NCBI GenBank assembly: GCA_016793095.1 | Contig: JAEUJQ010000083.1 | Span: 186,001 to 250,000 of the forward strand | Source: Myxococcaceae bacterium | Lineage (GTDB): Bacteria; Myxococcota; Myxococcia; Myxococcales; Myxococcaceae | Length of the DNA: 64,000 nt | Reading direction: 5' to 3' | Shown here: positions 54,538 through 64,000 of the stretch, piece after piece | Numbering within the stretch: the first letter of the stretch is position 1 | How the letters are laid out: every line of letters begins with the position of its first letter | Notes under the pieces: generated by a model | What the model saw: only the letters and a program-made list of their open reading frames with translations | Databases searched by the model: none | Told to the model about the DNA's origin: nothing | Program-made: the position numbers and the translations under genes

Positions 54538-57249
54538 ATGGACTCAGCCCCCACGGCCACCGAGAAGGGCCCCGAGATCGTCGACGTCGCCCAGCTGACG
54601 CCGATGATGAAGCAGTACCTCGAGGTGAAGGCCCAGCACCCGGGCGCGCTGCTCTTCTTCCGGCTGGGCGACTTCTACGAGCTCTTCTTCGAAGACGCGG
54701 TGAAGGCTGCCGAGCTCTTGCAGATCACGCTCACCTCGCGAGCGAAGGGGCTCGAGCGGGTGCCGATGGCGGGCGTGCCGTACCACGCGGCGCGCCGGTA
54801 CGTCGCGCGGCTGATCGAGGCCGGGCAGAAGGTGGCGATCTGCGAGCAGCTCGAGCCGCCGGGCAAGGGCATCGTCAAGCGCGAGGTGGTGCGGGTGGTG
54901 ACGCCCGGCATGGTCCTCGACGACGACGTGCTCGAGGCGCGCGAGAACAACTTTCTCGCGGCGCTGACGCGGGCCGAGCCGGACGAGCCGTGGGGCGCGG
55001 CGCTGCTCGACGCCAGCACCGGCGAGTTCTTCGCGCTCCAGCCGGGGCCCCTCGAGGCGCTGCTCGACGAGCTCTCCCGCGCTGCGCCGAAGGAGCTGCT
55101 GGTGCCCGAGGGCTTCGGAGACGCGCCGCTCGAGGCGGTGCTGGGCGCCTTCAGCCGCCGCCCCACCGTCGCCTCGCTGCCCGCTGACGCCTTCGACGAG
55201 CGCCGCGGGAAGAGCCAGCTCACCAGCCACTTCCAGGTGAAGTCCCTCGAGGGCTTCGGGCTGGCCGCCGGGTCCCCCTCCATCGGCGCGGCGGCCGCCG
55301 CCCTGCGGTACCTCAAGGAGACGCAGAAGAGCCAGGCAGGCCACGTCGATCGCATCACCGTGTCGACCCGCGGCGGGGCGCTGATCATCGACGAGGCGTC
55401 ACGGGCGAACCTCGAGCTGCTGCGCACCCTGAAGGACAACGCCCGGTCAGGGTCGCTGGTGGGGGTGCTCGACCGATCGGTGACGCCGCTGGGCGCCCGG
55501 CGCATCGCCCGGTGGCTGCAGGCGCCGCTCGCCGACGTCGAGGCGATCCGCGCTCGGCTCGACGCCGTTCAGGCCCTCGTCGAGGGCGCCAGCCTGCGGG
55601 AGACGCTCGTCGAGGCCCTGAAGCAGGTCGCTGATGTCGAGCGCCTGTGCGGGCGGCTGTCGCTCTCGTCGGGCGGCCCGCGCGATCTCAAGGCGCTGGC
55701 CCGATCGCTCGAGGTCCTGCCCGGCGTCGCGAAGGTGGTCGCGACCGGCCGCACGGCGCTGCTCACCGCGCTGGCGAGCCCGCTCCACAACGCCGACGTG
55801 CAGGCGCTCTCGGCGGTGCTCTCGAAGGCGCTCGTCGACGAGCCGCCGGCGGTGGTGGGCGAGGGTGGCTTCATCGCGAAGGGCTACCACGCGCAGCTCG
55901 ACGAGTTCGCGCAGCTCGCCTCGAGCGGGAAGGACTACCTCGCGAAGCTCGAGACGCGCGAGCGCGAGGCCACCGGCATCGGGTCCCTGAAGGTCCGCTA
56001 CAACCGGGTCTTCGGCTACTACCTCGAGGTCACGAAGGCGAACCTGCACCTCGTGCCGAAGGGGTGGATCCGGAAGCAGACGACCGTCGGGGGCGAGCGC
56101 TACGTCACCGAGGAGCTCAAGACGTACGAAGAGAAGGTGCTCACCGCCGACGAGAAGCGGGTCGCCATCGAGCTCGAGCTGTTCGAAGACCTCCGCAAGA
56201 AGGTGGTGGCGTGCGCCGGGGCCCTGCGCGCCGCCGCCGAGGCCGTCTCGACGCTCGACGCGCTGGTGGCCTTCGCGAGGGTGGCCGTCGAGAACGGCTA
56301 CGTGCGGCCCGAGGTCGACGAGTCGACCGTCCTCGAGCTCGTCGGTGGCCGGCACCCGGTCGTCGAGCAGGCGCTGAAGGAAGACTCCTTCGTGCCCAAC
56401 GACGTGCTCGTGGATCGGCAGGACCGGCAGGTGTTGATCATCACCGGCCCGAACATGGCGGGGAAGAGCACCGTCATGCGGCAGGTGGCGCTGGCGGTCG
56501 TGATGGCGCAGGCGGGCAGCTTCGTCGCGGCGCGGCGCGCGCGCCTCGGGCTGTGCGATCGGGTCTTCACCCGCGTGGGCGCGTCGGACAACCTGGCGAA
56601 GGGGCAGTCCACCTTCATGGTGGAGATGACCGAGACCGCCAACATCCTGCACCACGCGACGCGGCGCAGCCTGGTGGTGCTCGACGAGATCGGGCGCGGC
56701 ACCAGCACCTTCGACGGCCTGTCGATCGCCTGGGCGGTGGCCGAGCACCTGCACGACCGCGTCGGCGCGCGCACGCTGTTCGCGACGCACTACCATGAGC
56801 TCACCGATCTCGGGCGCGAGAAGGCCCGGGTGAAGAACTGCTCCATCGCGGTGCGGGAGGAGCAGGGCAGGGTGATCTTCCTGCGCAAGCTGGTCGAGGG
56901 CGCCGCGAGCCGCTCGTACGGCATCGAGGTCGCGCGGCTGGCGGGCTTGCCGCCCGAGGTGCTGGCGCGCGCGCGGGAGCTGCTCGCCAACCTCGAGGCC
57001 GGCGAGTTCGACGAGACCGGTCGGCCGAGGCTGGCGAGGCGCGCGACCGCCGGCAGGGACAAGGAGCCGAAGGCCTCCGCTGTCGATCAGTCCCAGATGG
57101 GGCTGTTTGGAGGCGCGCAGAAGGCCCCGACGAAGCCCGGCGCCGAGGCCGTGCTGGCGGCGCTCGAGGCCTTCAGCGTCGACACGACGACGCCGCTCGA
57201 GGCCCTGACGGCGATCGCCCGGTGGAAGCAGACGCTCAAGGGGCCATGA
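54538..57249 (+). CDS. mutS: DNA mismatch repair protein MutS
   Basis: A 903-residue MutS1. The mismatch-reading motif F-x-E is present at F46/E48 (GDFYELF), in the N-terminal domain. Connector, lever and clamp regions follow, then the ATPase with Walker A GPNMAGKS (about 637-644), a [17 protein letters not shown] signature and [21 protein letters not shown]. It ends with a helical dimerisation tail. It recognises mispairs and starts repair with MutL, which is not in this window. ATG 54538 has AAGGAGG 10 bases upstream. Confidence 0.97.
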   Translation: MDSAPTATEKGPEIVDVAQLTPMMKQYLEVKAQHPGALLFFRLGDFYELFFEDAVKAAELLQITLTSRAKGLERVPMAGVPYHAARRYVARLIEAGQKVAICEQLEPPGKGIVKREVVRVVTPGMVLDDDVLEARENNFLAALTRAEPDEPWGAALLDASTGEFFALQPGPLEALLDELSRAAPKELLVPEGFGDAPLEAVLGAFSRRPTVASLPADAFDERRGKSQLTSHFQVKSLEGFGLAAGSPSIGAAAAALRYLKETQKSQAGHVDRITVSTRGGALIIDEASRANLELLRTLKDNARSGSLVGVLDRSVTPLGARRIARWLQAPLADVEAIRARLDAVQALVEGASLRETLVEALKQVADVERLCGRLSLSSGGPRDLKALARSLEVLPGVAKVVATGRTALLTALASPLHNADVQALSAVLSKALVDEPPAVVGEGGFIAKGYHAQLDEFAQLASSGKDYLAKLETREREATGIGSLKVRYNRVFGYYLEVTKANLHLVPKGWIRKQTTVGGERYVTEELKTYEEKVLTADEKRVAIELELFEDLRKKVVACAGALRAAAEAVSTLDALVAFARVAVENGYVRPEVDESTVLELVGGRHPVVEQALKEDSFVPNDVLVDRQDRQVLIITGPNMAGKSTVMRQVALAVVMAQAGSFVAARRARLGLCDRVFTRVGASDNLAKGQSTFMVEMTETANILHHATRRSLVVLDEIGRGTSTFDGLSIAWAVAEHLHDRVGARTLFATHYHELTDLGREKARVKNCSIAVREEQGRVIFLRKLVEGAASRSYGIEVARLAGLPPEVLARARELLANLEAGEFDETGRPRLARRATAGRDKEPKASAVDQSQMGLFGGAQKAPTKPGAEAVLAALEAFSVDTTTPLEALTAIARWKQTLKGP

Positions 57250-57402
57250 GCAGAGGCCGCCGACGAGCGCGCTGAAGGTGCCGCCGCGAGAGACGTGCAC
57301 GAGCTTCGTGGCGGACGGCCTCGGGCGTCCTGCGGCCCTGCTCTGCTGGGACAGGGCGGCTCGTGCTGGAGGCGGGCCCGGTCCTCGTCCAGACTCTGCG
57401 CC

Positions 57403-58155
57403 GTGCAGCTCGCGATTCCCCACGCTCCGCGTCCGGCGTCCTTGTCGCAGGTGCCCGGCGCGGTTCGTCGGGTGGCGCTGGTGGCCCTCGCCTGTGCCGC
57501 GAGCGTGCTGCTCGTCGCGATGCTGGCGCGGGTCGCCGAGCGGTGGGTGACCGAGGAGGCCCGCTTCCTGGACGGCGCCGGCCCGGTGACGGGCACGGTG
57601 GTGCGGGTGGATCGACCGAAGAGCGAGCGCTCGGCCTGGCCGGTGGCCGTCATCTACGCCCTCGGCGCCAGCCAGCAGTCCGCCACCATCGAGGTGGACG
57701 TCGCGGTCGCCGAGCGGCTGGGGAAGGGCGGGCCGATCGAGCTGCTGGTCCGGCCAGAGTCCCCCTCACAGCCGCGCGAGCGGAACACCGTCGAGGGTCG
57801 CGCCAGCCGCAGCTCCCTGATGCTCCCCCTGCTCGGCGTCGTGGTGGTGGCCGCGGTGCTGGTGCTGGTGCGCGAGCTGCGGCGCGCGATGCGGCGCGAG
57901 GTAGAGCCCCTGCGCACGGGGTTGCTCGTGTGGCTCACTCCCGATGCCCCCCTGCCCGAGGCGCGCGGGCCCTTCGCGTTTCCAGCCCACTACTTCCGTG
58001 AGGACGTGAAGCACGCCGTCGTCGCGCGCGCTGATGGGCGACGCAGGCCCGTGAAGAACGGCGAGAAGCTGCTCGCCGCGGTCGCGCCGCGAGAACCGAC
58101 GTGGGTGCGGGTGGTGGACGAAGAGGTCGCGCAGCGCCTCGGGTGGTACCGCTGA
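57403..58155 (+). CDS. membrane protein with DUF3592-like domain
   Basis: A 250-residue protein. One helix near residues 20-45 (VALVALACAASVLLVAMLA) and a second near 135-155 (LMLPLLGVVVVAAVLVLV) flank a beta domain, GPVTGTVVRVD...VIYALGASQQSATIEVDV...PIELLVRPESP, of the type in DUF3592 proteins. A soluble C-terminal domain of about 95 residues ends VAQRLGWYR. GTG 57403 is preferred; the frame is open upstream with a poor signal. Function is unknown. Confidence 0.6.
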   Translation: MQLAIPHAPRPASLSQVPGAVRRVALVALACAASVLLVAMLARVAERWVTEEARFLDGAGPVTGTVVRVDRPKSERSAWPVAVIYALGASQQSATIEVDVAVAERLGKGGPIELLVRPESPSQPRERNTVEGRASRSSLMLPLLGVVVVAAVLVLVRELRRAMRREVEPLRTGLLVWLTPDAPLPEARGPFAFPAHYFREDVKHAVVARADGRRRPVKNGEKLLAAVAPREPTWVRVVDEEVAQRLGWYR

Positions 58156-58215
58156 GGACGGCCCTGCGGCATTGCGTCGCAGGGACGGGCGGGCGGGCGT
58201 GCTCTACGACGAGGC

Positions 58216-58512
58216 ATGCACTTCCGATTCACGATGGTCCTCTGGTTCCTCCTGGCGTGCGGTGCTCCCTCGACGGTGCCGGACGCCGGTCTCGACGGCG
58301 GCGCGGCAGGCGGCGCAGTGGCGGGAGGTTCGGCTTCGGCCGGGGGCGCCGCCGCGGCAGGTGGGGTGGCTGGCGGCGGAACCTCGGGCGGCTCGGGTGG
58401 TGGAACCTCAGGCGGGGGAGCCGGCGGCGGATCGACCTGTGTCGCCTCCGGTGGTGCCTGCTCATCCAACCCGCAGTGCTGCTCCGGCCATTGCCACGGC
58501 ACCTGTCACTGA
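58216..58512 (+). CDS. small Gly-rich, Cys-rich exported protein
   Basis: A 98-residue protein. The signal sequence MHFRFTMVLWFLLAC ends in a lipobox-like Cys. A Gly/Ala/Ser linker of about 50 residues leads to a C-terminal cysteine knot-like segment CVASGGACSSNPQCCSGHCHGTC with seven cysteines. This spacing resembles a disulfide-rich toxin-like or inhibitor-like module. The shape is like the cysteine-module lipoproteins elsewhere in the window. Function is unknown. Confidence 0.65.
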   Translation: MHFRFTMVLWFLLACGAPSTVPDAGLDGGAAGGAVAGGSASAGGAAAAGGVAGGGTSGGSGGGTSGGGAGGGSTCVASGGACSSNPQCCSGHCHGTCH

Positions 58513-58965
58513 ACGTGGCCGGTGGTCGCTGGTCGGAGTGTGCCGCCCACGGGTGCCATCGCGAACCCTGCAGTGGATTGCGTCGCTTCGCCTGGAGGCA
58601 GGCTCGTCGGCGTCGGTCAGGCTCCATTGTCGCTGGTCGAAGTGGCGCCTTCCTTCGCGAGTCCTGCGGTGGATTGGCGTCGCCAACGAGCTGCAGGACT
58701 CGTGAGCCTCGCGCTCGAGGAGGTGGCTGAGCGCGCGTGGCTGACGATGGTCCCGCTGCTGGCCTTCCTCATCGGAGGCTTGCGGTTCGGCATCGGCTGG
58801 AGCCTCATGCGCGGCACGCCGCGTGACGGGGCCCCTGTGCGGCGCACTTCCTCGCGTCAACGACCGGCTCGGCGATCTGGTTCAGGCTCCGCGGAGCCGA
58901 CACGAGCATCAGCGCTCGTTGAACCGGCCGCGCGCTCCTCGGCAGGCGATCGTTCGTGTCGCCCA
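58513..58965. repeat. gene-free gap with a decayed 104-bp direct repeat
   Basis: No supported gene is seen in this 453-bp gap. TCGCTGGTCG at 58526 recurs at 58630, and CCTGCAGTGGATTGCGTCGC in the first unit corresponds to CCTGCGGTGGATTGGCGTCG in the second. The units are about 104 bp apart and partly diverged. From 58702 a frame reads VSLALEEVAERAWLTMVPLL with good third-position GC, but it loses that pattern after about 40 codons and may be a remnant of a lost gene. Confidence 0.5.
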
Positions 58966-60462
58966 TCAGTCGCGACAGCAGAGGACGCCGCCCTTGTCCG
59001 CGTTCCCGACCGCCCGGCCGTCGTACATGCAGCTGTTGTTCGGGCAGCCCACCTTCGTGACGACGGTGCCCTCGGCGAGGTGGCTCATCATGTTGCCGAG
59101 GCACTGCCAGGGCCCGAGGTTCGGCTCGGCTTCGTTGAAGCCGCACGTGCCCTGCTGGGTGCTGGCGAGCGCGCGCGTGAGGACGCCACAGTTCTTCGCT
59201 CCCGACAGCTGCATGCCGAGGTTGCCGCAGCCGAACACGTCGTTGTGATTCGTGGAGGTGTCGCAGGTCGTGTTGTTGGTGCTGTTCTGCACGACCGCGA
59301 AGAAGAGGGAGTTGTTCGCGGCCCCGGCAGGGACCGCGTCGGTGCAGCTGCCGTTGGCCTTCGCGGCCACCTCGTCCTTCCCGCGGCAGAGGTGCCAGCC
59401 CGGGGCGCAGAGATCAGCCGCCGAGCACCCGTTCCCCTCGCGGTTCATCCCCGTGTTGCCCGAGCGGCGCGCGCACGTCGGAACCGTCGCCAGGGTGATG
59501 CCGGGGGTGGCCCAGCCGCCGGAGCAGCCGGCGATCTCTGCGAAGGTCGCGATCGACACGAAGCCCTCCCGCGTGCCGTCGGAGCAGCCCGAGGGATCAG
59601 GCGCGCCCGCGTCGAAGGGCGGCACGCCGGCATCGACGACGACGCACTGACCGTCCGTGCACACGCGGTTCGAGCCGCAGGGCGTGCCGTTGGCGACCCG
59701 GTCGATCACCGGCCTGCCAGCAAGGCAGTTCATCATCGCCTCGCACACGCCCTTGCGCGCGAGCACCGACTCGGCGCCCATCGGGCACAGGGGGCCGTTC
59801 GGCGCCGCGCAGGCCATCGGGCCCGCGCATCGGTTCACCACGTTGCCGTGACGCGTCGCCACGCAGGTGGCCTCGCCGGCAGGGCCCAGGTCTCCGCGGA
59901 CTTCGATGGTGTCGAGGCCCTCGCAGCCGATCGGCCCGCAGCGTGCGTCGTCAACCGGCACGATCAACCCGCCGTCCCTGCAGGTGACGCAGACGGCGAG
60001 ATCGAGGGCCTCGTCGATCTCGCCATCGCCGTCGTTGTCCACCCCGTCGCACTCCTCGGCCGGCCGCACCGCCGGCGTGCGCGAGAGGTCGACGGTCAGC
60101 TCGGTGATGCCGCCGGTGCTCACCATCACGTTCGGGATCGAGACGGTCTGCAGCGTCGCGCCGTTCGTGTCCACCGAGCTCACCTTCGCGACGTAGGTGG
60201 CTGGCATCAGCGCATCGACCAGCACCGCGAGGGGGAGGGTGGCGATGACCGCCGACTTCTCGCTCGTCGCGACGGGCCCCGCGAGCTCGACCTTCAGCGT
60301 CACCGCCTCGGCCTCGACCCCCACGAGCGTGACGCGAACACCGCCCCCGTTGGCCCGGACCACCCGGCCCTGCCCGCAGTCGCAGGCTCCCAGGGTGAGG
60401 GACATCGCCAGCAGCACCTGAACGGACGGACGGACCATGACGCGCGCGAGAGCAAAGCACAT
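58966..60462 (-). CDS. MopE-like calcium-motif lipoprotein
   Basis: A 498-residue exported protein. ATG 60462 has AGGGAG upstream; an in-frame ATG at 60438 is possible, and either gives a signal ending in LGAC. A beta domain precedes an ECDGVDNDGDGEIDEALD motif, the metal-binding repeat of MopE and related proteins. Many paired cysteines follow. The C-terminal 180 residues form a cysteine-rich domain beginning CSDGTREGFV and containing GCSAADLCAPGWHLC and GGVLCCRD, which recurs in myxobacterial secreted proteins. It may bind calcium or copper; function is otherwise unknown. Confidence 0.75.
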   Translation of the reverse strand: MCFALARVMVRPSVQVLLAMSLTLGACDCGQGRVVRANGGGVRVTLVGVEAEAVTLKVELAGPVATSEKSAVIATLPLAVLVDALMPATYVAKVSSVDTNGATLQTVSIPNVMVSTGGITELTVDLSRTPAVRPAEECDGVDNDGDGEIDEALDLAVCVTCRDGGLIVPVDDARCGPIGCEGLDTIEVRGDLGPAGEATCVATRHGNVVNRCAGPMACAAPNGPLCPMGAESVLARKGVCEAMMNCLAGRPVIDRVANGTPCGSNRVCTDGQCVVVDAGVPPFDAGAPDPSGCSDGTREGFVSIATFAEIAGCSGGWATPGITLATVPTCARRSGNTGMNREGNGCSAADLCAPGWHLCRGKDEVAAKANGSCTDAVPAGAANNSLFFAVVQNSTNNTTCDTSTNHNDVFGCGNLGMQLSGAKNCGVLTRALASTQQGTCGFNEAEPNLGPWQCLGNMMSHLAEGTVVTKVGCPNNSCMYDGRAVGNADKGGVLCCRD

Positions 60463-60645
60463 GCCCGGCTCCCTGACTCGAGGGCCCCGGATTGACTGGG
60501 CAGCGCCCTCCCTCCGAGCGCCCGGGGACGACTTGCCTCCCCGCTGGGGCAGCGACGCCTCCATTCCTCGTGCGTACCGGACGCAGGAACTGGCCTGATG
60601 CCGCCACTTTCGTGAGGGAGTGCCCTGCGTTATTGGCCCGCGCGC

Positions 60646-61689
60646 ATGGACTCGCGCCTTCGTCCCGTCGGTCTGTGGCTGCTCGCCGTCGCCGCGGCCG
60701 TCGTGGTTCAAGTGCTGCTCGGCGGCATCACCCGCTTGACCGACTCGGGCCTGTCGATCACCGAGTGGAAGCCGATTCTCGGCGTCGTGCCGCCGACAGA
60801 CGACGAGGCCTGGAGCGTCGCCTTCTCGAAGTACCAGCAGATCCCCCAGTTCCAGCGGCTCAAGTCCCACCTGACCCTCGACGAGTTCAAGGTCATCTAC
60901 TTCTGGGAGTGGTTCCACCGCCTCTGGGGCCGGCTGTTGGGCTTCCTCTTCGTGATCCCGCTGGTCGTGTTCTGGCGGCAGGGGCGCCTCGAAGGCCTCA
61001 AGGGGCGGCTGCTCGGCCTCCTCGCGCTGGGCGGCGCACAGGGGGTGATGGGCTGGGTGATGGTGGCAAGCGGGCTGCAGGACCTGGTCTACGTCAGCCA
61101 CCTGCGCCTCGCGGTGCACTTCATGCTCGCGGCGCTGTTGCTGGCGCTCCTGGTGTGGATGGGGCTGTCTGCGCTGGGCCGCCCTCGGGTCGCCGAGGCG
61201 GGCCTGGTGAGGCCCACCGGCTGGTTGATCGCCGTGCTGTCCGTGCAGCTGACGTGGGGCGCCTTCATGGCCGGCCTCAAGGCTGCGCTGGTGGCGCCGA
61301 CCTGGCCAACGATCAACGGCCAGTGGATCCCCGGGGGCCTCTTCGGCGGCGGCGGCTGGTGGTGGAACGACCCCCTCGCCGTGCACTTCGTCCATCGCGG
61401 GCTCGCGTACGGGCTGGTGGTCGCGCTGGGCTGGTGGTGGTGGCGCGCCCGGGTGCTCGGCGGCGTGCGGCACGGAGTCCTCGCGCTGGTGATCGGACAG
61501 ACCGTGCTCGGCGTGCTGACGACGGTGCAGTCCGTCCACGAGGGGCAGCTGCTGTGGTTCGGGGTGGCGCATCAGCTCGTGGGGCTCTCGCTCCTGGTCG
61601 CGTTGGTGGCCGCGCTCCACGCGGCGTGGGGAGCGAAGGCGCCGGCGGTCGTCGCGGCGCCGGCGCTGCAGCTGCGCCCGTCGGCGTGA
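60646..61689 (+). CDS. ctaA: haem A synthase (CtaA/COX15)
   Basis: A 347-residue membrane protein with about eight helices in two similar halves. Typical COX15 motifs are GGITRLTDSGLSITEWKP near the start, EWFHRLWGRLLG with the first haem-ligand His, and the second-half counterparts HLRLAVHF, TFGAFMAG-like LTWGAFMAGLKA, and FVHRGLAYG. It oxidises haem O to haem A for aa3-type cytochrome oxidase, so the organism is expected to respire aerobically. Haem O synthase and oxidase genes are not adjacent. It is divergent from the MopE-like gene across 183 bp. Confidence 0.93.
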   Translation: MDSRLRPVGLWLLAVAAAVVVQVLLGGITRLTDSGLSITEWKPILGVVPPTDDEAWSVAFSKYQQIPQFQRLKSHLTLDEFKVIYFWEWFHRLWGRLLGFLFVIPLVVFWRQGRLEGLKGRLLGLLALGGAQGVMGWVMVASGLQDLVYVSHLRLAVHFMLAALLLALLVWMGLSALGRPRVAEAGLVRPTGWLIAVLSVQLTWGAFMAGLKAALVAPTWPTINGQWIPGGLFGGGGWWWNDPLAVHFVHRGLAYGLVVALGWWWWRARVLGGVRHGVLALVIGQTVLGVLTTVQSVHEGQLLWFGVAHQLVGLSLLVALVAALHAAWGAKAPAVVAAPALQLRPSA

Positions 61690-61983
61690 GCGCGACCGCC
61701 CCGGCGGCCTCGAGCGCGACTGGTCCAGCTCGCCGCGCACGTCTGGACCGTGCAGTCTCCGCATCGCCGCGGTGAGTCGTGCGCAGGGAAAGCCGGGCTC
61801 GCGCCGGCAGAGCGCAGGGTGGGTGGCGCGGCGCTCTCGTCGTCGGCGCTACGGCCCTCGCCGTCGAACTCCATCGCCGGGCGAGCGGTGCGCGGGCTGC
61901 TCGTCCAGTCACACCACGCCTTCGGGCCTGGTGAAGCCTGCGCCCCTCGGCCGCGACCCTCCGTCGCTCCCAGCCCCGACCCT
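61690..61983. other. intergenic stretch without recognised features
   Basis: Between convergent ctaA and the PHP-domain gene, 294 bp show no supported gene, repeat or strong terminator. A 94-codon open frame at 61750 has none of the local codon pattern. Confidence 0.6.
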
Positions 61984-64000
61984 TCAGTGCACATGCATCG
62001 CGCGGTGCCAGCGCTCGGGGATCTCGTCCGCTGACTTCACGGGCACGCCAGGCGGCTGCCGACCGATCGGCATCACGCCGCTCTTCGGCCGTGCTGGGTT
62101 GAAGGGCGGCTTGTCGAAGCCGTTCCCATCCGCGTCGATGAAGATCGGGTTCGTGAGGGCGAAGGGCGCGGTCGGCGTCACGTCACCCATCAGGCCAGGC
62201 GGGTTGTAGGCGAGCGGCGAGAGGCTCCTCGTGCCGTACACCATCGCGACGACCCAGGTGTCGTACGCAGGCCGAGGGAGCCGGAAGATCACCCGCTTGC
62301 GGTAGCGGCGCCAGGTGGTGCCGCCCTCGGTCGCGGCGGTCTCGAGATCAGCGGGCGCCAGGCTGATCGCCTGGCTCAGGTTCGGCGCGGGCCAGTTCGT
62401 CTGTGAGCGGCCGTCACACCCCACCCGGGTGGTCGAGGCGCGCGGGCTCTGGGGATCGAGCGGGCACGCGGCGTCGTCGCCCGGCCGATGCGAGAAGAGC
62501 TCGGCGCGGGTGACGTCGAGGTACTCCGGCACCTGGACGTCGAGCTCGATCACCAGGTCGCCCGGCCCGCTCGGCACCACCCCTCCGAGTCCGACCGGCA
62601 TCGTCGTCATCGCCCCCATGCCGTCGACCCGCCAGGCGCGCGCGGTGACGAACGGCCCGTTGCCGACGGTGGCCTGGAGCGCGTTGAGCCGATCGGACAA
62701 CACCGTCGCGGAGAAGGCCTGCGGCGTGTCGGCGTCAACCTTGACCCAGGTCCGCCACCCGGTGCCGATGCGACCCGAGTGCGTGTCGGAGACGCCCGTG
62801 CCCGCCACCCTGAGCCCCCTGGAGATCATCACGAACCAGTCGTTGAACTTCGAGTGCGCGATGTCCCCCGTCGCGTCGTACGAGTCCTCGGCGTTGTTGA
62901 GCAGCTCGAAGGCGTTGAAGTCGGCCGAGAGCAGCCTGGTGTCGGTCGGCGTCGCGTCGGCCTGCACCGCCATGCGCAGCACCGTCGGCTCCACCCGGGT
63001 CGCGAAGGTGTCGGTGTCGACCTTCAGGGCCGTGAAGCCGCCCAGCGAGCCCCGCGCGTGGTTCACCTGAATGGTGCGGGCGCCCTTGCGGCGGGCCTCG
63101 GCGAACATCTCCTTCGCGCTCAGCGTGGGGCCCGTCGCGCCGGCCCAGTCGATCGCGCCGCCGGTGATCGGATCGTTCGGGTCGGGCGTGATCGGGAAGA
63201 CGTTGTAGTGGCCGTACTCCATCGGGCTCACCTCTTCGCCGGTGATCGAGGCGAGGAAGGGCGTGAGCGCGAGCTGCTGAATGACGGGCGCGAAGTCGGT
63301 GACGACGTCGTGATCGGTGCTGACGATGACGTCCAGCCCGTCGCCGGCGAACGAGAGCACCCGCGTGGGGTTGTCGATGATGCTGTCGGGGCTGTTCACC
63401 GCGTGCACGTGGAAGTCGGCGCTCATCCAGTTGGTCGAGTCGATCACCCGCGCCAGCACCGCGTTCACCGTGGCGGGCCCGGCGCGCAGATCGACGGCCG
63501 CCCCCGGCGTGGTGGGGAACCCGTTCGGGAAGATCGAGTACTCGGGGCCGCGCGAGACCAGCACCAGGTACTGATCGGGTGGCAGCTCGAGCGAGATCGT
63601 TCCGCTCGCCGGCACGTAGGTGATCTCCCGCACGCCGTCGGGCATCGGGTCCTTCGGCACGTCGGTGTAGAGGATGAGGGCGCGGTGCGGCGCAGGGCAG
63701 GGGCCGTTGGGGCACAGCACCGTCACCTTCGCGGGCAGGGGGCCGCCGTTCGCCTCGCGCACCGTCACCGTCAGCCGCTGGGGCGAGATGAGGTCGAGGT
63801 TCACCATCGTGGGCACGTCGGCGTTGATGGTCGCGCGGACCCTCAGCGTCGGCACGCGCCCGGGCGCCCAGGCCGAGACGTCATAGCCGCCGACCGGCAC
63901 CAGGCCCGAGTAGCGCCCGTCGGCCTGCGTGAAGAGCACGTGGCGCGTGGTGCCCGAGTTGAGCACGACCCGCGCGTTGGCCAGGGGCTGCCCCGACGAA
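61984..64000 (-). CDS. PHP-type metal-dependent phosphoesterase, partial (5' end outside window)
   Basis: At least 672 residues are encoded and the frame continues past the window edge, upstream of GTG 63966; the residues before it (SSGQPLANARVVLNSG) continue a carboxypeptidase-regulatory-like beta domain. The central part is a PHP domain: FHVHAVNSPD (about 63402-63420), STDHD (about 63306-63318), the GEEVSPMEYGHYNVFPI block and NHARG (about 63051-63064) supply the metal-binding residues. A C-terminal region of about 300 residues is beta-rich. PHP enzymes hydrolyse phosphate esters; exported CehA-like members are known. The missing N-terminus should show whether it is exported. Confidence 0.8.
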   Translation of the reverse strand, partial: SSGQPLANARVVLNSGTTRHVLFTQADGRYSGLVPVGGYDVSAWAPGRVPTLRVRATINADVPTMVNLDLISPQRLTVTVREANGGPLPAKVTVLCPNGPCPAPHRALILYTDVPKDPMPDGVREITYVPASGTISLELPPDQYLVLVSRGPEYSIFPNGFPTTPGAAVDLRAGPATVNAVLARVIDSTNWMSADFHVHAVNSPDSIIDNPTRVLSFAGDGLDVIVSTDHDVVTDFAPVIQQLALTPFLASITGEEVSPMEYGHYNVFPITPDPNDPITGGAIDWAGATGPTLSAKEMFAEARRKGARTIQVNHARGSLGGFTALKVDTDTFATRVEPTVLRMAVQADATPTDTRLLSADFNAFELLNNAEDSYDATGDIAHSKFNDWFVMISRGLRVAGTGVSDTHSGRIGTGWRTWVKVDADTPQAFSATVLSDRLNALQATVGNGPFVTARAWRVDGMGAMTTMPVGLGGVVPSGPGDLVIELDVQVPEYLDVTRAELFSHRPGDDAACPLDPQSPRASTTRVGCDGRSQTNWPAPNLSQAISLAPADLETAATEGGTTWRRYRKRVIFRLPRPAYDTWVVAMVYGTRSLSPLAYNPPGLMGDVTPTAPFALTNPIFIDADGNGFDKPPFNPARPKSGVMPIGRQPPGVPVKSADEIPERWHRAMHVH

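Noticed and set aside
61750-62034. 94-codon open frame between ctaA and the PHP-domain gene
   Set aside because: It lacks the local codon pattern, overlaps the end of the convergent gene and has no recognisable features.

Overview
The window is 64 kb of very GC-rich DNA with strong G/C preference at third codon positions. Its gene content points to a myxobacterium or close relative (phylum Myxococcota): many lipoproteins with Asp-Ala-Gly and Gly/Ser-rich linkers and cysteine-rich modules, a PASTA-less Ser/Thr kinase with a PEGA-like tail, two PilZ proteins, a TonB-dependent receptor carrying its own TonB domain, and VWA and MopE-like lipoproteins. No rRNA, tRNA, transposase or CRISPR array was seen. 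Coding density is near 95%, and many adjacent genes overlap by ATGA or GTGA.

Layout. 0-2 kb (minus): a MoxR ATPase and VWA protein pair plus the first codons of a third gene. 2-8 kb: a membrane protein, a 2OG-Fe(II) oxygenase, a PilZ-TM-repeat-AMIN protein containing an 84-bp tandem repeat, and a beta-propeller lipoprotein. 7.9-10.4 kb (plus): a four-gene operon of Spy-like lipoprotein, TSUP transporter, SelW/Rdx-type selenoprotein and HSL-type esterase. The selenoprotein is the main discovery here. Its 12th codon is an in-frame TGA in a CxxU motif, a SECIS-like hairpin follows, and the reading frame is joined by ATGA overlaps to the genes on both sides. Standard gene callers would miss it. 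10.4-20 kb (minus): a small lipoprotein, an ATP-grasp ligase and zinc peptidase pair, a Ser/Thr kinase, and three tandem paralogous cysteine-module lipoproteins. 20-28.7 kb: an ABC-F ATPase followed by decayed copies of its own 3' end, a PYROXD2/CrtI-like oxidoreductase, Lon protease, and lipoproteins.

28.7-44.5 kb: M1 aminopeptidase with a coupled unknown gene, a fourth cysteine-module lipoprotein, a second MoxR-type ATPase, a YgiQ-type radical SAM protein, PilZ protein, TonB/receptor fusion with a coupled lipoprotein, and a zinc-ribbon membrane protein whose 3' end is triplicated as 62-bp repeats. 44.5-50.6 kb: a two-haem cytochrome lipoprotein, then a tightly coupled operon for lysine fermentation steps: kamD, an unknown exported protein, kamE, kal and kce. 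50.7-64 kb: lipoproteins, a MshEN-GAF-class III cyclase, MutS, a DUF3592-like membrane protein, a MopE-like lipoprotein, haem A synthase, and a PHP-domain protein that runs off the right edge.

Two metabolic themes stand out in an otherwise housekeeping and envelope-rich region: selenium-dependent redox chemistry (SelW operon) and adenosylcobalamin-dependent beta-lysine catabolism. Haem A synthase implies an aerobic terminal oxidase elsewhere in the genome, so the lysine genes probably work in an organism that respires oxygen.
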